Shown here one piece after another: positions 14,208-24,214 of a DNA stretch of 25,713 nt. The stretch covers positions 1 through 25,713 of the forward strand of contig CANEVO010000058.1 of assembly GCA_947442255.1 (NCBI GenBank). Direction: 5' to 3'. Source of the stretch: Opitutia bacterium (GTDB lineage: Bacteria; Verrucomicrobiota; Verrucomicrobiae; Opitutales; Opitutaceae). A program made the position numbers and the translations under genes. The notes below the pieces were generated by a model that was given only the letters and a program-made list of their open reading frames with translations, was not told where the DNA came from and searched no databases. The number at the start of each line of letters is the position of its first letter. Positions within the stretch are counted from its first letter, which is position 1.

Positions 14208-16928
14208 ATGAACGTTCCGCCCCTTCCCGCATCTGCTGAAATCCGTGCGGCCCTGCGCCGCCTTTCCGTCGTCGCCCTCGGGCTTGTCGGGGTCGTTGGG
14301 GCGTCCGCGGCGCACGCCGCCACCACCTTTCCTGAGGCCGAGGTCGCGGTGTTTACCGACCGGCATTGCTCGAGCTGCCACAACGACGTCGACAAGGAAG
14401 GAGGGCTCGACCTCACCTCGCTCGCCTACGCGCCGCAGGACGCGGGGAATTTTCTCACCTGGGTGAAGGTCCATGACCGCGTTCAGGCTGGCGAGATGCC
14501 GCCCAAGGAGAAGAAGCGTCCCGAGGCGGCGGACATGAATACGTTCATCCAGGGACTCGCGTCGTCGTTGATCGTTTCCGAACAGCAGTTCGCGCAGGCA
14601 GAAGGCCGAGCGCTGCGGCGGCGCCTGAATCGTTCCGAGTACGAGAATGCGCTGCGGGACCTGCTCTTGGCGCCCTGGCTGCAGGTGAAGGACCAGTTGC
14701 CGGAGGACGGCGAGGCCTATCGGTTCAACAAGGTGGGCACTGCGCTCGATGTCTCCTACGTGCACATGGCGCGCTACATGTCGGCGGCGGAATACGCCAT
14801 GCGCCAGGCGATGAGCGTGGAAGCCGAGCGGCTGCCGACGACGAAGACGCGTTACTACGCACGCGACGATACCGCCATGACCCAGTTCACGCCGCGGGTC
14901 GGCAACGGCGGGCCGGATCGGTTGAAGTTTCCCGTGCTCGGCGTGCAGGCCCAGCCGGAGGTGCGGACGAAAAAGGCGCCTCTGTCGGTCGGTGACGCGG
15001 ACCCCGTCGTGCGCGAGCAGGAGGCGGTCGGCTGGATGTCGAGTGACTACGTGACGGGCTTCGCCTCGAACTGGTCGACCTTTCGCGCGCCGGTGGCGGG
15101 CCGGTATCGTTTCAAGTTCAGCGGTTATTCTCTCTGGGTCGGGAGCGGCGGGCAGGCCTATCGATTTGCCAACGGCCAGGACCGCGTCGGGATGCCGGGG
15201 CCGAGCGAATGGTTCCGGCCGAATTTCGACGAGGTCACGGCCGGCCGCCGTTACGAGCCCATCACGGTGTATGCCAAGGGCGGCTCGGCTAATCGCCGGC
15301 TCGGTGGCTTCGACGTGACGCCGGAGCCTACAGTCTCCGAACTCGAGAGCGTCTGGTTGTTAGCGAACGAGTACGTCGTGACCGATGCGTCGCGGTTTTT
15401 CAAATCGCGCCCGACGGGCTTCAAGGGCGGCTTCACTAATCCGCTGGCGCAGCGCGACGGCATGCCGGCCGTGGCCTTCCGCTGGATGGAGGTCGAGGGA
15501 CCGTTGTACGACGAGTCGAGCGGCGGTGGCTTTCGCCTGATGTTCGGCGATCTGCCGATCAAGAAGCCCGAGGTGGCGGCCGGTCGCGGGCGGGGTCGCG
15601 GCGGGGTGCGCCCGGCGCCGGAAGTCGCGGTGCTTTCCGAGAATCCCGAGCAGGACGCCGAGCGGCTGCTTCGACCTTTCATGGCGCGGGCCTATCGCCG
15701 GCCGGTGCAGGAGAACGACGTGCAGGGCTTTCTGGCGCTGATCAAGGAGCGCCTCGCGGCCGGATTGAATTTCACCAATGCGATGATCGCCGGTTACACG
15801 GCGGTGCTCGCGTCGCCGGAGTTTGTGTTTCTGCAGGAGTCACCCGGTGCGCTCGATGACCACGCCCTCGCGACCCGGCTGGCACTCTTCCTCTGGAACT
15901 CCGAGCCCGACCTCGCGTTGCGCGGCCGCGCGGCCCGCGGCGAACTTCGCCAGTCCGGCGTGCTGCTGGCGGAGGCGCAACGGATGCTCGACGATCCGAA
16001 GTCCGGGCGGATGGTCGATGCGTTCCTCGATTACTGGCTCGAGATTCGGAAAATCGAGGACACGACGCCTTCGACTTCGTTGTACAACGACTACTATCTC
16101 GACGATTCCCTGACCGAGGCGGCGCTGGCGGAAACCCGCCTCTACTTTGGTGAGGTGCTGCGCCAGAACCTGCCGGCGCGGAACGTCGTCGATTCGGATT
16201 TTACCTACGTCAACGACCGGCTCGCGATCCACTACGGCCTGCCGGATGTCACCGGGGTGGCGATGCGGCGCGTGACCCTGCCTGCGGGCAGCGTGCGCGG
16301 CGGCATGATGACGCAGGCCAGCGTGCTCAAGGTCACGGCCAATGGCACGACCACCTCGCCCGTGCTGCGCGGAAAGTGGATCATGGAGCGCGTGATGGGT
16401 TATGAAATGCCGTTGCCGCCGGCGGCGGTGCCCGCGGTCGAGCCCGATATCCGTGGCGCCGTCACGATCCGCCAGCAGCTCGACAAGCATCGGGCGGATG
16501 AAAGCTGCGCCGCGTGTCATCGAAAGATCGATCCCCCTGGTTTCGCGCTCGAGAGCTTCGACGTGATGGGGGGCTGGCGGGACCGTTATCGCGCGACCGC
16601 CGTGGACGCCGAGCCCGCCACGGGCTTCGGCAAGAACGGCTGGCCCTATGCGTTCCATCACGCGCTGCCCGTCGATGCCAGCGGCCAGCTCAACGACGGC
16701 CGGGCCTTTACGGACATCCGCGACTTCAAGCAGCTCCTGCTGAAGGACGAGGCGCAGATCGCCCGCAACGTGGCGCGGCAGCTTTCCGTTTTCGCGACCG
16801 GTTCGCCGGTGCGGTTTGGAGATCGCGCAAAGATTGAGCAAATCGTCGAGCGGACCCGTGCGAGCGAGTATGGCGTGCGCAGCCTCGTGCTCGAGATCGT
16901 CGAGAGCGATCTGTTCCGGAATAAGTAG
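14208..16928 (+). CDS. PVC-type DUF1592 c-type cytochrome domain protein
   Basis: A 906-residue exported protein. A signal peptide spans about residues 1-38 (ASAAHA end). A first haem-binding motif CSSCH is at 54-58, followed by GEMPP, as in planctomycete-type cytochromes. The LNRSEYENALRDLL segment marks DUF1587. The DUF1595, DUF1592, DUF1588 and DUF1585 modules follow (AYRRPVQENDV, LATRLALFLWNSEPD, FTYVNDRLAIHYGLP, GGMMTQASVLKVTANGTTTS). A second motif CAACH at 767-771 precedes KIDPPGFALESFD, and the end carries VARQLSVFATGSPV. A central beta-rich insert lies at about 280-460, and a Gly/Arg linker near 460-470. The role of this large family is not settled. The DUF1552 gene often found next to such genes is absent here. 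Confidence 0.92.
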   Translation: MNVPPLPASAEIRAALRRLSVVALGLVGVVGASAAHAATTFPEAEVAVFTDRHCSSCHNDVDKEGGLDLTSLAYAPQDAGNFLTWVKVHDRVQAGEMPPKEKKRPEAADMNTFIQGLASSLIVSEQQFAQAEGRALRRRLNRSEYENALRDLLLAPWLQVKDQLPEDGEAYRFNKVGTALDVSYVHMARYMSAAEYAMRQAMSVEAERLPTTKTRYYARDDTAMTQFTPRVGNGGPDRLKFPVLGVQAQPEVRTKKAPLSVGDADPVVREQEAVGWMSSDYVTGFASNWSTFRAPVAGRYRFKFSGYSLWVGSGGQAYRFANGQDRVGMPGPSEWFRPNFDEVTAGRRYEPITVYAKGGSANRRLGGFDVTPEPTVSELESVWLLANEYVVTDASRFFKSRPTGFKGGFTNPLAQRDGMPAVAFRWMEVEGPLYDESSGGGFRLMFGDLPIKKPEVAAGRGRGRGGVRPAPEVAVLSENPEQDAERLLRPFMARAYRRPVQENDVQGFLALIKERLAAGLNFTNAMIAGYTAVLASPEFVFLQESPGALDDHALATRLALFLWNSEPDLALRGRAARGELRQSGVLLAEAQRMLDDPKSGRMVDAFLDYWLEIRKIEDTTPSTSLYNDYYLDDSLTEAALAETRLYFGEVLRQNLPARNVVDSDFTYVNDRLAIHYGLPDVTGVAMRRVTLPAGSVRGGMMTQASVLKVTANGTTTSPVLRGKWIMERVMGYEMPLPPAAVPAVEPDIRGAVTIRQQLDKHRADESCAACHRKIDPPGFALESFDVMGGWRDRYRATAVDAEPATGFGKNGWPYAFHHALPVDASGQLNDGRAFTDIRDFKQLLLKDEAQIARNVARQLSVFATGSPVRFGDRAKIEQIVERTRASEYGVRSLVLEIVESDLFRNK

Positions 16929-17042
16929 CGCTTTCGCGATCGCCCCTTTGGTCACGCGCTCACGCTCGTGGCCACGGGATAGAACCGGTGGCGGCGAGCG
17001 GGCGGAGTCGTTTAGGTGGAAGGGTACCCGACAAGGCGTCGT

Positions 17043-17110
17043 GGGCGCGCACGAGGCGCGCCCCTACGAAATGTGCGCTACGAATGTAGGGGCGTGGCTC
17101 GTCCACGCCC
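17043..17110. repeat. Inverted pair of REP-like hairpins, island B
   Basis: The minus-strand element 17043-17067 has head GTAG, stem GGGCGCGC/GCGCGCCC and loop CTCGT. The plus-strand element 17086-17110 is identical to the complement of 12178-12202. Read on the minus strand, the island has the same order as island A, including flanking TAGCCA..CGGGCGTGGAC and a shortened spacer. It lies between the convergent DUF1592 and PfkB-type genes. Related GCTCGTGGCYAC pieces occur at about 16963 and 17137, and near 12140. Confidence 0.8.
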
Positions 17111-17180
17111 GATGGCTACTGGCTATCCCCACTCGCGGGCGCTCGTGGCTACCCTGAATGAGCGCTGGGCTGAAACGGCG

Positions 17181-18194
17181 TTACGCTCCGCGCAGGGCGT
17201 GCGCCCGGGGCGCGATGACCTGCCAGTGCGTTTCGGGAATGATCGGGCCCATGTGCATCACGGTCTCGGCGCCGAGCAGGGAGGCGAGGGCACCGCAGGC
17301 CGGCAGAGACCAGCCGCGGAGATGCCCGTAGAGAAACCCGGCGGCCCACGCATCGCCCGCGCCATTGGTGTCGATCACGTCGGCAACCGCGTGGGGGGCG
17401 ATCCGATGCAGTTCGTTTCCGTGCGCGATCCAGGCTCCATCTTTGCCGACCTTGACGGCGGCGAGGACGCCGTAACCGGCCAGCTTGCGGGCGAGGGTCG
17501 CGTAATCCGAGACCTGATCCTCGAAGAGGGCGCGGATCTCGTCCTCGTTGGCGAAGACGACATCGATCCCGTGGCGCAACTGGTTGAAGAGCCAGTCGCG
17601 GGACGCGTTCACCACCTCGAAGGACGAAAGGTCAAGGCTGGTGGTGCAGCCGGCGGCGCGGGCGGCACCGAGGACAGTGTCGGCGAGCGCCCGGTTGAAA
17701 ACCAGGTAGCCCTCAATGTGTGCGTGGCGGCAATTGGAGAAATCCGCGACGCTCACTTCCGACGGGGCGAGGGTCATCGCCGCGCCGAGATGGGTGCGCA
17801 TCGTGCGCTGGGCATCCGGGGTGACGAGGGCGAGGCAGCGGGCGTTGGGCTCGGCGCCTTCCTTGAAGCGCGTGCCATCGACCCCGGCGGTGGCGTAGGC
17901 TTGACGGTAGATCCGGGCGAGATCGTCGTTGCCCAGCTTGCCGAGAAACGTCGCGCGCAAACCGAGGCGGGCGGCGGTGTAGGTGGCGTTGGCGGCCGAG
18001 CCGCCGGTCGCGTACGCCGGCTCGCCGTCGAGGAGCCCGACGATGCGCTCCATCTCGTCGTGATCGACCAGAACCATGCCGCCTTTGTCGCCGGCCACGT
18101 GGTGCTGGAGGAAAGTGTCAGGGACCCGCGCGAGCAGGTCGATGATCGGAGAGCCGACACCGATCAGTTCAAAGTAGGTAGGCGATCCGGACAT
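17181..18194 (-). CDS. PfkB family kinase, adenosine kinase-like
   Basis: A 337-residue ribokinase-fold kinase. The N-terminal signature region YATGGSAANATYTAARLG and FLGKLGNDDLA is typical of PfkB sugar and nucleoside kinases. The C-terminal signature VIDTNGAGDAWAAGFLYG carries the anion hole and catalytic Asp. VGSPIIDLLARVPD and GDKGGMVLVD at the start resemble bacterial adenosine kinases, which phosphorylate adenosine to AMP, but ribokinase or fructokinase activity cannot be ruled out from sequence alone. It starts 18 nt after the stop of the DUF6941 gene on the same strand, so the two probably form an operon. Confidence 0.87.
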   Translation of the reverse strand: MSGSPTYFELIGVGSPIIDLLARVPDTFLQHHVAGDKGGMVLVDHDEMERIVGLLDGEPAYATGGSAANATYTAARLGLRATFLGKLGNDDLARIYRQAYATAGVDGTRFKEGAEPNARCLALVTPDAQRTMRTHLGAAMTLAPSEVSVADFSNCRHAHIEGYLVFNRALADTVLGAARAAGCTTSLDLSSFEVVNASRDWLFNQLRHGIDVVFANEDEIRALFEDQVSDYATLARKLAGYGVLAAVKVGKDGAWIAHGNELHRIAPHAVADVIDTNGAGDAWAAGFLYGHLRGWSLPACGALASLLGAETVMHMGPIIPETHWQVIAPRAHALRGA

Positions 18195-18212
18195 GATTGG
18201 AAGGGGGAGCGA

Positions 18213-18596
18213 CTAGCGGGTGAGGGTGAGGTTGGTGACGAGGAGCGGTTCCTCGTCGATTTCGATGATCAGGGTGTACTCGCCGGGCTCGGCGAAGGTC
18301 AGGTTGCTGATCTCATTGATGAGGTTGATGGCGTGCAGGGGGCTGCGCGACTCGAACGGCCGCTCGAGCAGCGGCTGCGGGTGATTCGCATTCAAGCCCA
18401 TCGAGATTCGCAAACGGTGCGGGCCGGGGGCGCAGTCCGCGATGCTGAGGAACCAGATCATGAAAGGATGCACGACCGGAAACTTTACGGCATGGATGTT
18501 CGAGAAAATGCCGAGGATGGTGTGCTTGCCGGAACCGGGATCGATATGGACGCCGTCGCACGTGAGCCAGGCGAGGAGCTGCGGTTTGGATTGCAA
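18213..18596 (-). CDS. DUF6941 family protein
   Basis: A 127-residue protein with a TTG start at 18596 (no ATG is available before the conserved part). KPQLLAWLTCDGV, then TILGIFSNIHAVKFPVVHPF, fits the DUF6941 pattern: a small beta-sandwich-like protein in which a cytosolic ligand-like sheet is predicted. The end EPGEYTLIIEIDEEPLLVTN is beta-rich. No signal peptide or membrane segment is seen. Function is unknown. It is placed directly upstream of the PfkB kinase gene (18-nt gap) and is probably cotranscribed. Confidence 0.7.
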   Translation of the reverse strand: MQSKPQLLAWLTCDGVHIDPGSGKHTILGIFSNIHAVKFPVVHPFMIWFLSIADCAPGPHRLRISMGLNANHPQPLLERPFESRSPLHAINLINEISNLTFAEPGEYTLIIEIDEEPLLVTNLTLTR

Positions 18597-18829
18597 GCGA
18601 GGAGGAGGCCGACCGGCGCGGGGTGGAGCAATTCATTTTGTGGTCCGGCCGCGCAACCCTTCACCTTTTGTCCTTCTGAAGAAACCAGCCAGCGTCTCGC
18701 CGTTGGTAACCCGTGTTCGATGCCCGAGTATTCACCCGGTCTGCAACGGGAGCATCGCGACCAGGGCGGCAGTTTTGGCTTGGAGCCGTGCGGCTCGTCC
18801 GGCTTGGTAACCGCGTGTTTCTCGCGCTC

Positions 18830-19018
18830 GTGAAAGAGTCCGTGACGGTCGTGGATCTCAGCGGGTACCCGGATTGGCTGCTGGTCCTGGGCGGCACTGT
18901 CGGGGGCGCCCTGATCGTGTGGCTGCTGATCACGCTGTTGAAATGGACGCTGTGGCTCCTGTTCTATGGCGTCTTGATCGGCGGCGTGATGTGGGCGGGC
19001 TGGCTGTTGCTGCAGTAA
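18830..19018 (+). CDS. Small hydrophobic membrane protein
   Basis: About 62 residues from GTG 18830: a short polar start (VTVVDLSGYPDW), then two closely spaced hydrophobic stretches (LLVLGGTVGGALIVWLLITL and LWLLFYGVLIGGVMWAGWLL) separated by a single Lys. The frame is open further upstream to GTG 18713, but the added 39 residues are Arg-rich and look non-coding, so the shorter form is preferred. Neither start has a clear ribosome-binding site. I do not recognise the family. It precedes pyrG by 132 nt on the same strand. Confidence 0.6.
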   Translation: MKESVTVVDLSGYPDWLLVLGGTVGGALIVWLLITLLKWTLWLLFYGVLIGGVMWAGWLLLQ

Positions 19019-20788
<1,770 letters not shown>

Positions 20789-20847
20789 GGATCGCATCCG
20801 ACCCCGGCCCGAATTCTCTGTCCACCTGCTCAGCGCCGCGTTCCACC

Positions 20848-21642
20848 ATGCTGTTCGATCCCACGAAACTCCTGCTGATCGCGGGACCCTGCTCGCTGCA
20901 AAACGAGGGCATCTGCCGCACCGTCGCGGAATCGCTCCTCCACCTGCAGCAAGCCCAGCCGGACTTGAAGATCGTTTTCAAGGGATCCTACGACAAGGCC
21001 AACCGCACCTCGCTGGCTGGCGATCGCGGCACGGGACTCGAGGCCGGGCTGGCGCTCCTTGCGATGGTGAAGAAGGACTATGGGTTTCCCGTGCTGACCG
21101 ACGTGCACGAGACGACGCAGGTCGCGGCCGTCGCAGCCGTGTGCGACGTGCTGCAGATTCCCGCCTTCCTTTGCCGGCAGACAGATCTCCTGCTCGCCGC
21201 GGCCGCCACGGGCCGTGTGGTCAACGTGAAGAAGGGGCAGTTCCTCTCGCCGCCGGAAATGGTCCATGTCACGGCCAAGCTCCGCGAGGGCCAGGCCCGG
21301 GAAATCTGGCAAACCGAGCGCGGCACGACCTTCGGTTATCAGAACCTGGTCGTCGATATGCGGACGTTCCCGATCCTGCGGCAGAACGGCTATCCGGTGA
21401 TCTTCGATGCGACGCATGCGGTCCAGCTTCCCGGTGCGGGCGGGGGCAAGAGCAGTGGACAGCGGGAATTTGTGCCGCCGCTGGCCCGGGCCGCGTTGGC
21501 CGCCGGCGCTCAGGGCCTCTTCATCGAGACGCATCCCGATCCGGCCAGCGCGATCAGCGACGGACCGAACATGATTCCGCTGGCCGGAATGCCGGACCTG
21601 ATGGCGTTATGCCTGGCGATCTGGCGGGCGGTTTTAGACTAA
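20848..21642 (+). CDS. kdsA: 3-deoxy-8-phosphooctulonate synthase (KDO-8-P synthase)
   Basis: A 264-residue enzyme condensing phosphoenolpyruvate with arabinose 5-phosphate in the lipopolysaccharide KDO pathway. Motifs are [95 protein letters not shown] and IETHPDPA. Cys15 in GPCSL, where the Escherichia coli enzyme has Asn, points to the metal-dependent class. Its presence indicates an outer membrane with KDO-containing lipid. It lies 59 nt after pyrG, a pairing seen in many bacteria. Confidence 0.95.
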   Translation: MLFDPTKLLLIAGPCSLQNEGICRTVAESLLHLQQAQPDLKIVFKGSYDKANRTSLAGDRGTGLEAGLALLAMVKKDYGFPVLTDVHETTQVAAVAAVCDVLQIPAFLCRQTDLLLAAAATGRVVNVKKGQFLSPPEMVHVTAKLREGQAREIWQTERGTTFGYQNLVVDMRTFPILRQNGYPVIFDATHAVQLPGAGGGKSSGQREFVPPLARAALAAGAQGLFIETHPDPASAISDGPNMIPLAGMPDLMALCLAIWRAVLD

Positions 21643-21657
21643 GCGACGGGAGCGGAA

Positions 21658-21727
21658 GTAGCGCCGGTCTCCGACCGGCGAGAACCGGATCGGGAAACGA
21701 TCTTCGCCGGTCCGAGACCGGCGCTAC
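21658..21727. repeat. Inverted pair of REP-like hairpins, heads outward
   Basis: The left element at 21658-21680 has head GTAG, stem CGCCGGTC/GACCGGCG and loop TCC. The right element at 21705-21727 is its complement with one change in the loop. The 24-nt spacer contains a small GATCG/CGATC hairpin. Each element folds alone, and the two can also pair with each other over 23 nt. The pair lies after kdsA and before the lipoyl-domain gene. The left-hand GTAG head is the same as in the other REP-like elements of this window. Confidence 0.8.
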
Positions 21728-21846
21728 CCAATCCGGAGCCTCAGATGAGGAAGCTCGCGTGAGCCCATCTCAACGCCACGCGATGTGACCGCCGCTTCCC
21801 TTGACCGGGAACCCCCGGGCCTCACACTTCTTCCAAACCCTTCTTG

Positions 21847-22311
21847 ATGGAAACATTTCTCATCGACGTGCCGATGCCCTCAATGGGCGCCACGGTCAAC
21901 GAACTGACCGTGATCGGCCTGAAAACGCAGCCCGGGGATCGCGTGACCCGGGGGCAGAAGCTCGCCGAACTCGAGAGCGACAAGTCGATCTTCGAGTTCG
22001 AATCGCCCTGCGACGGGACGATTCGCGGCATTCTCGTCCAGGCCGGCGATGTGAAGCCGGCCGGCGGACCCTTTCTGCAGATCGAAACCGCTGACGCCTC
22101 GCTTCGGCACCTGCAGGCGTCCGCTCCCGTGGCGACGGCGGCGGCGGCCCCCGCCACCGCCAAGGCCCTGGTCTGGACGCCCCGCGCGACGAAGATGGCC
22201 CAGGAAGCCGGGCTCGATCCGGCCACGCTCACGGGCATTGCGGCGACGGGACCCGGCGGACGTGTATCCGGCGACGACGTCACCCGTTACCTCGCGGAGC
22301 GGAAGTCTTGA
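21847..22311 (+). CDS. Stand-alone lipoyl plus E3-binding domain protein (mini-E2)
   Basis: A 154-residue protein. A lipoyl domain spans about 1-78 (MPSMGATVNELTVIGLK, the lysine motif ELESDKSIFEF with K46, then CDGTIRGILVQAGD). An Ala-rich linker lies at about 92-105. A peripheral subunit-binding (E3-binding) domain spans about 108-150 (TPRATKMAQEAGLD, IAATGPGGRVSGDDVTRYL). The acyltransferase domain of normal 2-oxo acid dehydrogenase E2 proteins is absent: the frame ends at TGA right after the E3-binding domain, with no similar continuation downstream. Instead a KAS III gene starts 38 nt later. It may be a swinging-arm carrier for a dehydrogenase complex encoded elsewhere. ATG 21847 is chosen. 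Confidence 0.88.
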   Translation: METFLIDVPMPSMGATVNELTVIGLKTQPGDRVTRGQKLAELESDKSIFEFESPCDGTIRGILVQAGDVKPAGGPFLQIETADASLRHLQASAPVATAAAAPATAKALVWTPRATKMAQEAGLDPATLTGIAATGPGGRVSGDDVTRYLAERKS

Positions 22312-22349
22312 ATCGACGCCGCGACGGGCACGTCTTTCATTCCTGCTGA

Positions 22350-23348
22350 TTGAGCACCAACGCCGACACGGTTTGCATCGCGGGAGTGGGGCATGCCGCG
22401 CCCGCCACCATCCGCGCCAATAGCGAAATCCTGAAGGCCTTTCCGCACCGCTCGGAGGACGAGATCGTCCGGCTGACCGGGATCAAGGAGCGGCGGCATG
22501 CGGCGGAGGACGAGAGCGCGACTGATCTGGCGACGATCGCCGTCCGGCACGCGCTCGGCCAGGCGGGCATGGAAGCGAGCCAGATCGACACGGTGATCAT
22601 GGCGACGATTCTCCCCGATCAACCGGTTCCGGCGATGGCGAGCGCGCTGGCCCGCCGGCTGGGCATTCCCCGGGCGCTGGCCTTTGACTTGAATGCGGCG
22701 TGCTCGGGCTGGCTTTACGCCCTCGAAGTCGGGCGGTCGCTGATCTTTGCGGGCACGGCGAAGAACGTCATCGTGGTTACCGCCGAATTGTTATCCCGCA
22801 TTACGAATCCGCAGGATCACGAGACCGCGTTCCTGTTCGGCGACGGGGCCGGGGCTGCGATCCTCACCCAGGCGGCGGGCGGACATCGGCTCCACCGGAT
22901 GGGCCTGAGTGGCGACGCCGACCAGTACGATTCCATCCAGCGGCTGGGCGGTGGCGCCCGGATGCCGTGGCCGGGAGCACAGGGCCAGGACATGGACCAG
23001 TTTTATCTCAAGATGAACGGTACCTCGGTGTTCAAGCACGCCGTGATCGGCTTCGCCGAGCAGATCGAGCAGACCCTGAAGCGGGAGAACCTGAAGCCCG
23101 AGGATATCGCGTGGATCGTGCCGCATCAGGCCAATGCCCGCATTCTCAGCGCGGTGAGCAAGCGCGTCGGCATCCCTTACGACAAGTTCGTCGTGACCAT
23201 CGCCAAGTATGGCAACACCAGCGCGGCCAGCGTTTCGATGGCCCTCGGCTGGGCGGCGGAGGAAGGCATCTTCACGCCGGGCGACAAAATTATCTTCTGC
23301 AGCGTCGGCGCGGGCCTGACCTTCGCGGGCGGGCTGCTGGAATGGTGA
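22350..23348 (+). CDS. 3-oxoacyl-ACP synthase III (KAS III, FabH-like)
   Basis: A 332-residue thiolase-fold enzyme. The catalytic triad is intact: C118 (LNAACSGWLYAL), H259 (VPHQANARI) and N289 (KYGNTSAAS). FLFGDGAGAAIL and the terminal GAGLTFAGGLLEW are typical. KAS III starts fatty acid synthesis by condensing an acyl-CoA with malonyl-ACP; here the acyl donor is unknown. TTG 22350 is used because it directly follows an in-frame TGA and the conserved N-terminus begins at once (CIAGVGHAAP). No fabD, fabG or acpP is nearby; the only partner is the lipoyl-domain protein 38 nt upstream. It could be the housekeeping FabH or a specialised paralogue. Confidence 0.9.
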   Translation: MSTNADTVCIAGVGHAAPATIRANSEILKAFPHRSEDEIVRLTGIKERRHAAEDESATDLATIAVRHALGQAGMEASQIDTVIMATILPDQPVPAMASALARRLGIPRALAFDLNAACSGWLYALEVGRSLIFAGTAKNVIVVTAELLSRITNPQDHETAFLFGDGAGAAILTQAAGGHRLHRMGLSGDADQYDSIQRLGGGARMPWPGAQGQDMDQFYLKMNGTSVFKHAVIGFAEQIEQTLKRENLKPEDIAWIVPHQANARILSAVSKRVGIPYDKFVVTIAKYGNTSAASVSMALGWAAEEGIFTPGDKIIFCSVGAGLTFAGGLLEW

Positions 23349-23454
23349 GGTTTTCGCGTGGCGAAAACCTTGGCGATTCTGGCTTCGCCAGAATCCGGAA
23401 CAGTCTCGTTTTTTCGCGCCGCGAAAAAACCCAGGCTTTGGCAGGGCCAAAGCC
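23349..23454. repeat. Four consecutive 21-nt hairpins filling a convergent gap
   Basis: Perfect 9-3-9 hairpins lie at 23349-23369 (left arm GGTTTTCGC, loop GTG), 23375-23395 (GATTCTGGC, TTC), 23409-23429 (TTTTTTCGC, GCC) and 23434-23454 (GGCTTTGGC, AGG). The first starts right after the KAS III stop and the last ends 4 nt before the rsmE stop. The arms differ, but every loop is closed by GC on both sides. The third could act as a bidirectional terminator because of its A6/T6 ends. Confidence 0.85.
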
Positions 23455-23458
23455 CGCG

Positions 23459-24214
23459 TCAGCCGTTCTGCAGCTCGTAACTCAGGATGCTCAATGCGTA
23501 CACCGCGGCGGTTTCGCAGCGCAGCACGAGCGGACCGAGCGTGACGGGTTCGAAGCCGGCGCTATGGGCGAGGCTGAGCTCCGCGGGGGTGAAGTCACCC
23601 TCGGGGCCGATCAACCAGAGGACCTTTCGCGGCGCCCGCTGCTGGGTTGCCGCGTAGGCCGCGAGCACGGTCTTCAATGACTTCGCCCCGGGCTGCAGGC
23701 TGGCGATCAACTTGAGGTCGTAGCCGCGGGAGGTCTCGATGAAGCTGTTCGCCTTCTGCGGGGGCAGCACCTCGGGGACGTAGGCATTGCCGCACTGCTT
23801 GGCGGCCTCGAGCGCGGCGGTCTGCCATTTATCCACCTTGCGGTCCGTGCGCTCGTTGCCGAGGTGGACCTGCGTGCGCTCGCTTTCGAGCGGCACGATC
23901 TGGCGTGCGCCGATCTCCGTCGCCTTGCGCACGATCGCTTCCATGAAGGGCCCCTTCGGCAGCGCCTGCCCAAGCGTGATCTCATACGGGAGCGGCTTGA
24001 TCATTTGCTTGAACCGCACCTTGAGGACGGCGGCGTTCTTCTTGTCGTCCACCAGCTCGCAAATCCATTCGTGCCCGCGGCCGTCAAACGCCACCACGGT
24101 CGCGCCCGGATCCGCGCGGTTCACGATCACCAGGTGATGCGACTCCTCGAACGACAGCGTGAGGTGGGTGGGTTCGGCGGTGGCCGGCGAGCAGAAAGCG
24201 CGGAAGTCGGGCAT
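23459..24214 (-). CDS. rsmE: 16S rRNA (uracil(1498)-N(3))-methyltransferase
   Basis: A 251-residue SPOUT-class enzyme that methylates U1498 of 16S rRNA. The N-terminal PUA-like domain contains HLTLSFEESHHLVIVNRADPG. The knotted methyltransferase domain has QALPKGPFMEAIVRKATEIG, IVPLESERTQVHL, EAAKQCGNAYVPEV, and the SAM-binding end WLIGPEGDFTPAELSLA with LGPLVLRCETAAVYALSIL. ATG 24214 (MPDFRAF) is chosen; the frame continues upstream through hairpin repeats that are clearly not coding. The gene is flanked by the 21-nt hairpin family on both sides: four copies after its stop and two before its start. Confidence 0.95.
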   Translation of the reverse strand: MPDFRAFCSPATAEPTHLTLSFEESHHLVIVNRADPGATVVAFDGRGHEWICELVDDKKNAAVLKVRFKQMIKPLPYEITLGQALPKGPFMEAIVRKATEIGARQIVPLESERTQVHLGNERTDRKVDKWQTAALEAAKQCGNAYVPEVLPPQKANSFIETSRGYDLKLIASLQPGAKSLKTVLAAYAATQQRAPRKVLWLIGPEGDFTPAELSLAHSAGFEPVTLGPLVLRCETAAVYALSILSYELQNG

